The position numbers and the translations under genes were made by a program. The notes below the pieces were generated by a model. That model made no database searches. It saw nothing but the letters and a program-made list of their open reading frames with translations, and was not told the DNA's origin. From positions 11,081,416-11,145,415 of the forward strand of contig JAQFVV010006220.1 of the NCBI GenBank assembly GCA_028023455.1: a stretch of DNA of 64,000 nucleotides, read 5' to 3'. This document shows positions 27,501 to 39,169 of the stretch, piece by piece (the stretch's first letter is position 1; the number at the start of each line of letters is the position of its first letter). Source of the DNA: Epiperipatus broadwayi (taxonomy: Eukaryota; Onychophora; Udeonychophora; Euonychophora; Peripatidae).

Positions 27501-29040
27501 AAAAAATGTGTGTGCATATATATATATTATAACTTTTATTATAGAAGGATTACTGTGGTAGTGTTTTAACAAGAGGATTTCTCCAATGATACTGTTTTCT
27601 CTGCCAGACTATACTATAACTTTCATATCTCTTGAAGTATTTGACTAATAAAGAATGGTATTACAATCGCAGAGAAATTACTGAGTCAATAGACATTGAA
27701 ATGCAATATTCCAAAGATGTATTCCAGATAATATAATTTTTTTTTAAAATTTAACAAGTTGATAGTTTATTTGTTTTATGCAAAATTTTGAAATCTATTA
27801 AATATATACATAATGAATATTCTTTTATAATATATAAAAATCGATTGCTTTTTAAACAATCATGCAGATATCTTCAAATTATTATTCTGGTTAATGTATG
27901 ATTCATGACCTGGAATCATAGCTTTAGACAGATATGAGACTTTGTATTATAAAAATAATTAATAATGAATCTTCTATGAATTAATTATCATAAAAGGCTT
28001 CATCAATTACTTTGAATGATAAATAATATTTTTCATACGTTTTTATTTCATCATGATTGTGTAACAAGAATAAAGAGAGATTGCTGAGGAAATTAGACCC
28101 AAAACATTTTAATGCATTAGATCAAGATCCCAAATTCTTTAATGATTAGAGCCACAATCTAAAATTAGTCTGATATGGATATGGTAGCACTATATAAGAA
28201 TTTATTAAGCACTACCATATAGAATTTCTTCATTTCTTAAGATTATAAAAAGTCAAACAACTGGAATAGAAGAGAAAGGTTTGCTACTTAAAAGTAATAT
28301 ATAGACAGAGGTTCATGCAAAAATTTTGTTGATGCTATACAAATAAGTAATGTATTTTTAATAATACCATAATTTTCAATATTATTGTAAATTGATTTTA
28401 ATATAATAATTTTTTGCTATAAAATTCTCAGAGTGAAAAATTCATTTCTATACAATGATTATCTCTATCACTGTTATATTAAAGAATTATGCCACAACTC
28501 ATATTTTTGTAGCTGATTTCAAATTTTGAATAAAGCAATAAGAGGTAATCATATAATAAGCTTTCATGGGAACATTATACATCTCCATTTATGAAGACCA
28601 CATAAGTATTGTAATTTAAAATTTTACAATCAGTTCGTTGATGCTAAACTGTCTATTTAGGGCTTTAACCTGTAGTCAATAATAGCTAAATATTTACTTT
28701 TCAACCATTATTGGATAGTTAGATAGGTTGGCTGTCTGAAAGAAAACTTCTAAACTTGTTTTATGATTTGATATTATTTCAAAGTTCACCCAACTTGGAT
28801 AAAAATCTAAGGTCATATGCAAACAGACAGTCCCAAAATACTTTTTTCAAATTGGTAAATTATAATTTTTGCCAGTTATTCATGCATACTTTCTGAGTCT
28901 GATAATATTAATTTCCATTTGATAATTAAATATTAAAACTAAGATTTTTCTGTACCTCTTTGAGTTATATATTTTCAAACATTAACTATTTATTCTACTT
29001 CAGTTCTGACAATTATTGTATTTCTTGCTTAGTGCTGCTC
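24533..29040. other. AT-rich DNA, nothing recognised apart from a small hairpin
   Basis: About 4.5 kb of low-complexity DNA with only chance open frames. A short hairpin with arms atatggtagcac / gcactaccatat lies at 28179-28220. No TSD was found for it. Confidence 0.45.
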
Positions 29041-29531
29041 TATTCATATCCCAAGACTAGTTCCTGATATAAGTTTTTGGTCAGTGGGAAGTTCAATCTT
29101 GAATCTGGATTTTTTAAAATCTAATGCACTTTTTATTTAGATTCATTTTTTACACTATTTTGTACAATAAAGTTAAAAGACTGAAATTCAAAGACATATT
29201 AAGTTATTCAACTTGTTTGCAGAGGTATGTAGATTTGACACCACTTCAGCATCAATACAGTTTGATGTTCTTAGCTTTTTTTAATAACTGCATATACCTT
29301 TACCCAAAAAATGTAGCTGCATTGAATTCAAGTTCAAACTACTCACTCATTAAGACATTAAGTCAGAAACTTGTCTGGAAATATTAATAAATAAGCACTG
29401 GATAGAGATTTATTAAACATTACATCTAACATCTATTGATTACTTAAATATACAATAGGCGGCAGAATTGGACTAGACTAAATAAAGTTTTTGAAAAGTA
29501 TTGCATAAGTTGGTATCATGTGATGTTTGTT
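29041..29531. mobile_element. Ancient hammerhead-family foldback, copy E
   Basis: At 29041-29092 the plus strand carries a decayed antisense hammerhead region: gactagttcctg, and ggtcagtggga where copies A and B have catcagtgagga and cgtcagtgagga. At 29386-29531 the sense side follows: aagcactggatagagat, catctattgattac, then gcataagttggtatcatgtgatgttt, the family's 3' terminal sequence (in two pieces here). Antisense left and sense right is the same foldback order as copies B and C. Most of the interior is unalignable. Confidence 0.5.
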
Positions 29532-30336
29532 TCATTTCATTTTTTATTTGCCATGAAATTATTAACTGACCACTAAAAATAAAAATTCTAGATATATATA
29601 TATTCATTGCAATTATAATTCATTTGCTGCATTAATGTAGAAATAGGTACTGATATGAGGTGTTCAATTTCTTTTTTTACTTTTAGTTGCCACTTATTTT
29701 GTATTTATCTGTTATAATTATGAAAGTTTTTGTGAATGTTATTTGATGAGATGGTGCAGAAGGTTAATGTTATTTGTTTATAAACATAATCCATTCATCA
29801 GTGATCATTAGAAAACATGTCACACTAAACTATTCAATAAGATTATAATCATATCTGTTATGCACATTAAATTTGTTAATCTAATAAAATATAAGATAAA
29901 GCTGAATGCAAGTTAAAGCACACAAAAGAAATAACTGTAAGTAATACATGAATGGAATTACTCAGTGGTTAACTAAATTATTCTAAATCATCAGATTAAT
30001 TCAAAATTGATTTCCAATAGTAATGCTATCTATTCAGTATAAATATATCCTGATAAACCCTGAGTTCGACATCAATAGGGATATGACACAATCATTTCCA
30101 GTGATGAAGACTATTATAAATCGGCACATTAAGACTTATATAACAAACCCTGATTAATCTGTGATTTTTATCCTCTCTACCAACAGATAGATGCTAATTT
30201 ATTAAAAAATATTAAAATCTTAGCCCACTATGAGCCAATTATATAAATAAAATTATTCTTCGACTATTTATGATCTAAAATTTTAAGGTTTATCTTATCT
30301 GAAATTGATCTCCAGATTGTGGGCACAGAAAGCCAA
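29532..30336. other. AT-rich DNA, nothing recognised
   Basis: No coding frame, no repeat that I can place. Confidence 0.45.
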
Positions 30337-30429
30337 TACACCCAGGTCTCGTTTTATGTGGATTTATTTAATGCGATTTTGAAGTTATGCGATTCATGTT
30401 TCTTCTTAATATCTTTGTATGCAGTTTTC

Positions 30430-30618
30430 TTTTATGTGATAAAAATTATTAGATCAGAAGTCAAGCTCTGATAATGCGCTATTACTTTAAATATTATAAA
30501 TTTCATGCACTCTTATCATATTTAAAGTAATAGCGCATTATCGAGTTAGACTTCTATCTAATAATTTCAATATTTTCAGCACTTTATAATAGTACTGTAA
30601 TAGATTTTATGCAATAAA
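30430..30618 (+). mobile_element. Small foldback insertion, short member of the 34482-34973 family
   Basis: Arms containing gataatgcgctattacttt (left) and its inverse aaagtaatagcgcattatc (right) flank a short loop. The right arm continues into a 38-nt tail (30567-30604) that contains agcactttataatag, as in the larger copy. A 14-bp direct repeat with two mismatches (30430-30443 and 30605-30618) flanks the 161-bp insert. It sits inside the pogo-like element, so it is younger than that element. Confidence 0.7.
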
Positions 30619-30841
30619 GAAGTTCATAATTCACTTAAAATCAGGATTTCCCCATTTTATATACACACATTAAATTTTACAAGACTATAATGTAAATCTG
30701 TTCAAACGTTATGGATGAAAAATACTATATAAGTTGTTGTTTTTGCATTTTAAATCACATTCTATTTTTGATTTTTATAAAAAGAGCACATAATCAATTA
30801 ATCATTTAGTGTCTGCAAGTTTATTTTTAAAAGGTGAGTAA

Positions 30842-31049
30842 CAGTGGTGGGCACAATTAAATTTGACAATTAAAATCTGATTTTTAATTGTAATTAACAA
30901 TTTAAAAATTACATAATGTGATCTGAAATTAATGTGATGTGAAACGATGGAATTTGATTTTTAAACAGAATTGAAAATTAAAAAATTAAGAACAAAAATA
31001 AGAATTTAATTTTTAATTGTTAATTTTAATTAAATTTTGCCCAATGGTG
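30842..31049. mobile_element. hAT-type MITE nested in the pogo-like element
   Basis: The left end CAGTGGTGGGCA and the inverted right end, reading CACCATTGGGCA on the other strand, resemble hAT termini. The inside is AT-rich inverted sequence. No matching 8-bp TSD could be found, so the right boundary is approximate. Confidence 0.4.
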
Positions 31050-31640
31050 TCTTTTTATTATCGCAAGTCTAAGTTCTTATTTTTATTTTAAATTTTTAGT
31101 TTACTTTAACAGAGAGGAAAAAAACACCCAAGAAAATGAATTTCTTTATAAACAAAAATTTCAATTTTAGATCACTTAGTGAAATGGGAAGGATCAACAG
31201 CGATTGGAAAATGTTTTAGTTGTATTTCCTCTTGACTTTATTTAAGGAGAAGCTACAGTACCTCACATCACATCATGATGAATCTGATGTCTCAAATTAA
31301 AATACCATACATGTAGGAAAAAATGTAAATTACGCATAAAAATTTATTGTTTTGAATAAAATTAAATACTGTAGTTAATAAAAAAAGTAAAAAAAAGTTT
31401 GTCTCGTATCAATTTTTTTCAAATTTGAAATTTTTTATTAGTCATATTTTATTTTCTTATTTTTTTTTAATGCGAATTTTAAAGTAATTTTACATTGTTG
31501 CTTTGCTTTTATGCAATTTTTGGAAAATTACAGTACATAACCCCCATTTTTCAAGATAAGTTAAGTCTATTTTTGTGCAATTTCTTTTGTGTGCATTTTC
31601 TGAGGAACCTATCTACCGCATAAAATGAGACCCAGGTGTA

Positions 31641-34468
31641 CACTCTAATTGCTTTAATATAGCACCATCTCATGGTATTTTTTAACAATAATAATTTGTG
31701 GCAATAGAATTTTTTTTATTTATTTAACTTATCTAAATGCTTTTAAGAATTTTTATATTAATAATCAAATGGTTTTTTTGCCTGAGGTTTTAACACCAGA
31801 AGTGTCAGAGCATCAGAGCATAACTCTTGTTCATAGATCTTAACCTCCAGATTCTGCCAATCCACCATTGCACTAAATAAAGCAAAATATTTTTTGTATT
31901 TCCAGATAAAACAAAATATATAACTAAATAAAACAGTCATTAAATAGCTACTCCAGGAAATACTTCTCTAACACATACTGATAGAAAAACAGCAAATGAA
32001 AAGGCAGCACTCAGCAAGCTTATCAGTTCCTGAGTGGTGAAAATTATTCTATTCTTTTTTTTATCTTCTGACTAAAAATAATTCTGTATATATATATATA
32101 TTAATCAATATCCCATAATTAGCTGTGTTATTACATATTGTCTTTCTTAAAAAAACTTAAGCCTTTTGAAAAATTTCTCAGATTTAAATCCAGATTGTAA
32201 TTAAATGCTATCATTTCAACACAGGATCCTTCTGGTATAACATAGATTTAGTTTACTAAAAATGCAGAGTCATACTTGTGTCAAATGAATATATGCAATA
32301 ACAGATCACATTTAAAGTATTTTAGAACACATGTAATGATTATGCTGATGCATCCTTGTAAAGTTGGATCTATTCATTAGAAACAATGGAATAGTAAATC
32401 TCAGTAATTTGTGGCAGCCTCAAGTTTTATTTCAATTTCTGGTTAGAAAGTTCAGACATTCTTTTAAGTAATCCACGATAAACTAAAAACCTCTCTTTCA
32501 GCTCTTCATATAGGAACAGATTCTTGTTTTACCCTTTATTTAAAAATTACTTCAAAGATATCTTCATGCATATCTGAAAAAATATTTTGCCTAATTGAAA
32601 TCTGAAATACATATTGCAGATATATGACTACATATATGGGTATGTATGTATATGTTGTCATGAGTATATGTAAACATATTACTGCAATTTGATCTATAAG
32701 CTTCAAATTTTCTGCTCTCAGTTTTAAAACTACTCATTTTAGATCAATATATTAATGATAATATTATTAAATCATTTATTAGACTAGAGATTATCATATC
32801 ATTTCTAGCCCAGAGATAAATCATAAACTCCGTTAAAAATTAATAAATCTGTTTTTATTATTATTAAATATAATCATATGGTATTATTATTAATACAACT
32901 TTATTTCTCTTTTTTATTTGTTTACAAAATCATATTTAATATTATAGTTTGAAAAGAATATTTTTCCATAGTTAAATCTAAATGGGTCTTAAACAAATCA
33001 TTATTTTGTGATAATTTTATTTCTTTGGTACATGTGCATAATTTGTATAATAATATAATTTAATTTAAAAGTTTCATCATCATCATCAGAAGCAGAGTTA
33101 CTTTAGATAAGTATGATCGTTCTAAATCTGCAAACAAAGACAAACATCGAAAAATAAAAAATAAAAATGAGACATAAACATAGTTTGTATACATCAGATG
33201 TTGATCCTATGTATATGTTGTCATTTAGCTTTTTGAGCGGTGAACTTATTATCATCATTGCCTAACAACAATTTTCCATTATGTTTTCAATTATATTTTT
33301 TCAATAAAAGCAATAGATATTGCGATTTTTTTTTTTTTTTTAGAATATCTGAAATAATTTTTTATAATCTAAATGAAATTAATCGCATTCCAAAAACTAT
33401 GCTTAAGTTCGCCATAAAATACTTTTTTAGAAAACTTGCTATTGTTAACATACTCTACATGCCATATTTAGCTAATGAAGTCTTGTTTTGTAATAATAAA
33501 TTAATTATTATATTTATTATGCTGGAGAAGATTTAATATCTTGCTATCTTTAAATGACTGTATTTTTTTCAGTGACTTCACATTACACTGATAAAGTCCA
33601 CACAATGAATTTAGCAGAATAACACTCTTTTAAAAAATTATATCATTAGTTAGATAATCTTTTGTGAAATAATGAAATACCCTGCGTTTTAAAATTGTTA
33701 AATTTAACATCTGCTGCACACCAACACACTTCAGAATAAAAGTCTACTTTTTTTAACTAACAAAATATTTAAAATGATTACCATTCTTAAGCAATTACTT
33801 TTCTAATTTAAAAATTATTTTATTAATTATTAAACCATAGCTTATAGATTGCATTCAAAACATTAAAAATATTCAGTAAATTATCTTTTGAATTGACAAG
33901 ATTACTATTCCATTAATGTATTGTAAGTCTAGAGATAAAAATATAAAATTGGGTTTTTTTTTGTTTTAATCAGCTATTTTCAACCAATCTTGTTCAATAA
34001 TAGTTTTTATTTTAAAAACCCCATATTTTCCACCAACTGTAATAATGCTTCATCTCATTCTATCATAAAGAAGCTCCATAATATTAGAATAAATTTGTAT
34101 GGAAAATCAACTAATTTCAAATATTGTCACAGACCTTTTGAATAATTGAGTCAAAACCTAGAAGCAAGTCAATAGAATTAATATATAAACTGCATCTTTT
34201 CTCATGATAGTTTTTTGAAATTGCTGGGCAATAGAAACCATGCCTATAGTGTGCTTCTTGATTTCAGAATATCACTGTGAATTTTGGATAATAATTAAGC
34301 TATGATTGTATGATTTAATATAATTCTCAAAAGTACTTTTTGTTATAGATATCAATGATATTTTATAATAATTACTAGATGTTTTTATTATATCTATAAT
34401 TGAACCAATATAACGTTCTTAATGTCAAGTGGCATAAATTATATATCCATATATTTTTCATAAATTAC
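31641..34468. other. AT-rich DNA, nothing recognised
   Basis: Short (TA)n near 32087 and (TCA)n near 33075. No coding frame with a recognisable motif. Confidence 0.45.
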
Positions 34469-34986
34469 CATAGATTTCAAGTTCTTAAATCAGAAGTCGA
34501 ATTCCGATAATGCGCTATTACTTTAAATATTATAAATCTTCGCACATTCACACATCAGTAAAAGTTTAAAAACTTAAGTGAATCACATAAGTTTAGAGTG
34601 CATTTCTATATATACATCAACTTTCACTGACCATGCTAAATCATGGCTTGAATCTATTGCATACCTGATGTTATAATCAAATTTTGAATTGTACAAATCT
34701 AATTAACCCATCATAGAAGAAAGATTTATACAATTCAAAATTTGATTATAACATCAGTCACACAATAGATTCAAGCACTGATTTAGTATGGTCAGTGAAA
34801 GTTTGTGTATATATAGAAATGCACTATAAACTTAAGTTATTCACTTAAGTTTTTTAAATTCTTACTGACATGTGAGTGTGCAGAGATTTATAATATTTAA
34901 ATAGCGCATTATCAGAATTTGACTTCCAATTTAAGAATTTCAATTTTTTTAGTGCTTTATAATAATAGATTTACATAGATTTCAAG
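34469..34986 (+). mobile_element. Large foldback element with 13-bp TSD
   Basis: The direct repeat catagatttcaag at 34469-34481 and 34974-34986 flanks 492 bp. The arms are over 200 bp each with a small loop near 34700. They pair over ttcaaaatttgattataaca, ctttcactgaccat, and the outer gataatgcgctatt segment. Only the right arm carries a 36-nt tail (34938-34973). No coding capacity. The outer parts are shared with 30444-30604. A long retro-style TSD and a one-sided tail argue against an ordinary DNA MITE. Confidence 0.75.
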
Positions 34987-36718
34987 CTAATATATTACTA
35001 TCATATTTCAAACTTTTCCATATATCACATTAGATCTACAGATTAATACTGTCTTATTGACCAGTAAATTAATGAGTATAATGTTTTTAGGTTCATATAT
35101 TATAATGTATTAAAGAAAAAAGATTAAAATGATCAGATTAGCAGTTGTAATCCATCAATCATTTTTAAAAAATTTTGTCAGGAATTTGACAGCTATTTTT
35201 AAATTTCTATACTACTTAGAAAAATTCACATCCAAGGGATTTTTTATGAAGCAGAGAACACCACATGTTACAGTTTAATCAAATTATGCCAGAGAGTCAA
35301 TCATGAGTCTTCTTTTAGTGAAGCCAATAATAAACTTACTGTGTTTTCAACATACTCTTCAAAAAACACATAAAGATTGAAAATTCATATTGGTCATTTT
35401 AATGAGTATGTGTTAAAATGTATTCAAACAGAGGCCATGTTTATAGAATGAATGTCAAATCTTTCACTAAATATTTGGAATATAGCATATTTTAATGCAA
35501 TTATCATTGCAACTTTGATATGTCCCAATCTAAGATCATCTAATCTATGTTTGCGAGCATTTATAACATTAATTTTTTTTACATTATCTCTAATTATAAA
35601 ATAATTTATAAAATGCTTTTATTTTCAATGTGGATACATTCAAATTCCTTTATATTATTTTTTCAGTCTTATTATAGTATTCTTAATAGGCAAAAAAAAA
35701 TCAATAATAGTGGATAATTTTCAATAATTTAAACTAAATTACTGTTTTTACTAATATAGACATTAAAATTTTACAATAAGAAAATTTAATCTTTTAGTGA
35801 TTTTGAAATTATAGCACTATCCAATTAAGAATAAAAGCTTTCTTTTGCTGAACTTCCTGAAACTAATATTGGAGTATTAAACACTTAAAAATGAAAACAG
35901 GAACATTGCACAAACAATTTTTAATATTACCATTCTTTCCTGATACATTACAAATTTCAAGAATAGAAGATAACCAACAATTTAATACACACACAGCCTT
36001 GTTTTACTTAATGATATCTTTACACAAAAACTTGTAATTTTTTATCTGTTCAATTAAACTTTGTTCATCAAAAGGCAAGTTCCGCTAAGAGTAATTATAT
36101 CAATCTTAAATTCTGGCCTTTAGGTATTTAAATCAAAAAATATTTTCATCTTCCTCTCATCTACATTTTTTTAAAAAAATATTTAATAAATTTACTTTAA
36201 GATCACGAAAACAGTTTTTTTGTCTTAAACGAAGTTTCGTCACAAGGGTATTTCAAAAAACATTTAATATGCATACTTTTCCATTTTTTTTTTTAGATTA
36301 GCAAGTCTCGTGATAAAATAGTGATTGTACTTTTAATGAAAGCTTTAATATTGTGCTTAATATCGATATCTAAATGATACATTTTATAAAGTGTATTAAT
36401 TATTGATATAAAAATAATTAGCAATATCAAGTCTGTGTTAGACATTTTAAAATAATTAATAAATCTTTGTTTGAGTATTATAATAAGTGGATTTAATTAT
36501 AGATTTAATTAGTTTTCTTCATTAAAGCTATTATTCGGGCATTAAAAAGACTACAATGCATTAGTAAATCAATTCTGTTTATACTTATTTTTTGCAGTTT
36601 TTAAATTTTAGACATTAGGTTATTCAACAGTTTGTTTTTGAAAATGTAATAAAAAATTATAATTTGTCTTATTTACAAAATATTATTAAATTTTATATTT
36701 TGTACACATAGCTATAAC
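34987..36718. other. AT-rich DNA, nothing recognised
   Basis: No coding frame or repeat that I can support. Confidence 0.45.
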
Positions 36719-37347
36719 CCTTATGCTTAAAACAGATAAAACTCTCTATACGTATTGCCACTCAGTGCAAGCCAGAATAATCAATGAATGCCAGAAGGCT
36801 TGTGCATTAAATCCCCATCTAGTACCTACTCATTCAATATCCCAGACTAGTTTCTGACTTGTGGCCTTCGTCAGTGAGGAGCTTTGGATTTGAGAGCACT
36901 ACACCTAGATCTTAGGATCCAATGCAACCCTCCAGCAGCCACCCTTTATCTCTAACTAAAAAACTATGAGACTTAAATTGATAATATTTTCAATCCAAGC
37001 TCATCAGCTTATATAGTCATATAGGTCTGAATGCCATTCAGTACCTATATATCTTAGTGTCTTTGGTTCTTTAATAACTATAGCCACCACTATTCTATTA
37101 GGCAAGATTGGTTTTAAGCCAATAAACATCACATGATCCTCATTTTTTATGCTTGTTCTTAACTGTTATTAAAACAGGCAAAACTCTCTATATGTATTGC
37201 CACTCAGTGCAAGCCAGAGTAATGCACAAGCTTTCTGACATCCATTGATTACTCAGCCTTGCACTGAGAGTTTGCTTGTTTAAATAACAGTTAAGAGTAA
37301 GCAAAAAAAATAGTGATCATGTGATGTTTACTGGCCTTATGCTTAAA
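36719..37347. mobile_element. Hammerhead-bearing repeat, copy B: tandem plus foldback, 13-bp TSD
   Basis: The direct repeat ccttatgcttaaa at 36719-36731 and 37335-37347 bounds the insert. Inside, one antisense unit runs from 36732. A second antisense unit starts head-to-tail, with the same point (aaaaca, then aaaactctct) recurring 442 bp later (36729 against 37171). Near 37224 the orientation flips and a sense arm runs to the terminal gtgatcatgtgatgttta. The last 55 nt (from 37280) exist only on the right. No open frame. Tandem and inverted repeats together are typical of PLE pseudo-LTRs. Confidence 0.8.
36831..36890 (-). ncRNA. Type I hammerhead ribozyme motif, copy B (best preserved)
   Basis: The minus strand reads CUGACGA (36874-36868; position 7 is variable in hammerheads), stem II GGC/GUC with a CACAA loop, GAAA (36854-36851), and CUAGUC. 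Cleavage would fall after the C of GUC at 36847-36845. Stem III has two base pairs and a UA loop. Stem I pairs CUCA with UGGG, including one G-U pair, and after an internal loop AUCCAA with UUGAAU at five of six positions. Every catalytic core base is present. Minimal hammerheads with such short stem III are known from PLEs and animal retrozymes and are thought to act as dimers, which a tandem array would provide. Confidence 0.72.
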
Positions 37348-39169
37348 CAAATCAACCTGTTATCAAGGCAAAATTGTATTAGGATTTCCATTTAATGTTT
37401 TTTTTACTTAAACACAATGGCTATGTTTATATAATTTAAATATAATAAACAATTAGTTGTTGGAATTTATAGTTTATTAAATGTCTGCACATATATTTTA
37501 TTTCTATATAAAAACATATTATTACATTTTAAAATCCAAATACTATATATAAAGCACATTGTCTTATTTTTTTATTTAAGTCTTTCATGAAGATTGTTAA
37601 ACAACCAATACATTTAAAATGCAAATATTGCAAAAAAAAAAAAAAACAAATAATATGCAAATTTAACAAAAAGGAGGGTATTTTTTAAATAAAATATATA
37701 GCAATGACTTCTTGTTTTCAAATAAAAATTAAACTCCTGTAATAGAATAAATGTTTTATCTCACACATTGCAATCTGAAATACTGTTTTATGTTGTTCAA
37801 AATATATCAGATTAATAGGGTTAAAAAAATAATTGAATAAATATTCATTCTGAAAATCATGTGACTTCTAAGCACTAGAAGTGACAAATTAATCTGCAAT
37901 TCAGAAACCTTTAGTTCTCAAGAAAAGAGGAACATTAAGTGATGCTAAAATGTCATCATGGATAAATGCCACTTCTTTAATATAATATTCTATTGCTTTA
38001 ATTATTGAACTGTTACCAAGAAATAATTATTAATCCCAAATTCCTGGTTTCCAGAGTATACTCTTTTTGAAGTTGGAAAACTGGTTTGTTTGTTTGCTAA
38101 TTTTTGACCTTTTTCAAGTTAGAATGAAATTTTAAAATCATGGTTTAATATATTTAAATTCAATAGAATTGCTTAAAAATTGATATATAACTAAGTTATA
38201 CCAGCCTAATCCATTTGAAATACTTATCTTTTTAATAACTTTACATATTTCAGTTAAAAATTATTTTTATAACTTTGATTTGTATTAAATAATAATTGTG
38301 AGAGGATAGTGTAAATATTTTTTATTTTAATTCAGTAACATTTTTTAAATCATTTTAAACTCTTAATGTACATATCATACATAACAATATATGTATAATA
38401 AGTCAGTAACTATGTTTTTTATTTAAAATTGATAGTTTTTATTTTTACTTTAAAACAATTGTTTTTGTTTTTTTTAAAAAAAAAAAAAAAAAAGCTAGAC
38501 TAGAAAACTTGCACTATTTAAAATGACTGTAAAATGTTAAAAAAGAGATCTCACAATAATTATTTTAAATAATGATTGCAAATTTTCTTTAGCATTTTTT
38601 TAAGCAATTGTTTTTACCAATCCATTCTTTCAGGCACCGGTCCAATGCCGGAGAAATCTAGAAATTTAATTTGTATCTTTAGCCCTCTATTGAGAGCTTT
38701 TGTTAACATTTTTTTACAGTTTTAAAATTCACTTATAATTTTTTCTACTAGTTTAACTTCAAAAAAATTCAAAAATGAGACAAGATAATCGAATAAATGG
38801 GAATTTCAAAGTATGGTAAGCACCACAATGAAGAGCAATCATTGTATTTTTGGCAATCTTGAACTTTGGATATTACTTTGAGAAAATATGAATGATTATA
38901 AACTTGATTTTTTTTTGGGGGGAGGGTATGATTATTTTTGCATAGTAATTGTGTGATAATTATTAGAAATCAATAATATATATTATTATGTATTTATTTT
39001 CTATAGAAATGTTTTATTTTTAAATATAAAAAATTATATTTCTCTCATTTAATGTTACCATGGAAATTATGGTCACATTACAATCTGTCCAAAAGATGTC
39101 ATCACTAAGAAACTGTTAGAAAATATAACAATATCATAAAATTTACTAAAAAAATTTAAACTGTTGAAA
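37348..39169. other. AT-rich DNA, nothing recognised
   Basis: A long T/A homopolymer pair lies near 38464-38493. No coding frame. Confidence 0.45.

Larger units (their letters stand above)
30337..31640. mobile_element. Non-autonomous pogo/Tigger-like (Tc1-mariner superfamily) transposon
   Basis: Terminal inverted repeats CACCCAGGTCTCGTTTTAT (from 30339) and, on the other strand, CACCTGGGTCTCATTTTAT (from 31638) flank a 1300-bp element, with a TA duplication outside each end (30337-30338 and 31639-31640). The TIR style and the TA target fit pogo/Tigger-type elements. No transposase frame remains. Two younger insertions lie inside (30430-30618 and 30842-31049). Fragments of the same family occur near 12035-12080. 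Confidence 0.7.

Noticed and set aside
34482-34973. Possible hammerhead in the large foldback family (CUGAUGU ... GAAG in one arm)
   Set aside because: Two core bases are wrong, the other arm differs, and there is no cleavage triplet after a stem III.
34482-34973. Interpretation of the foldbacks as ordinary DNA-transposon MITEs
   Set aside because: TSDs of 13 bp or more and a tail on one side only do not fit cut-and-paste elements with symmetric termini.
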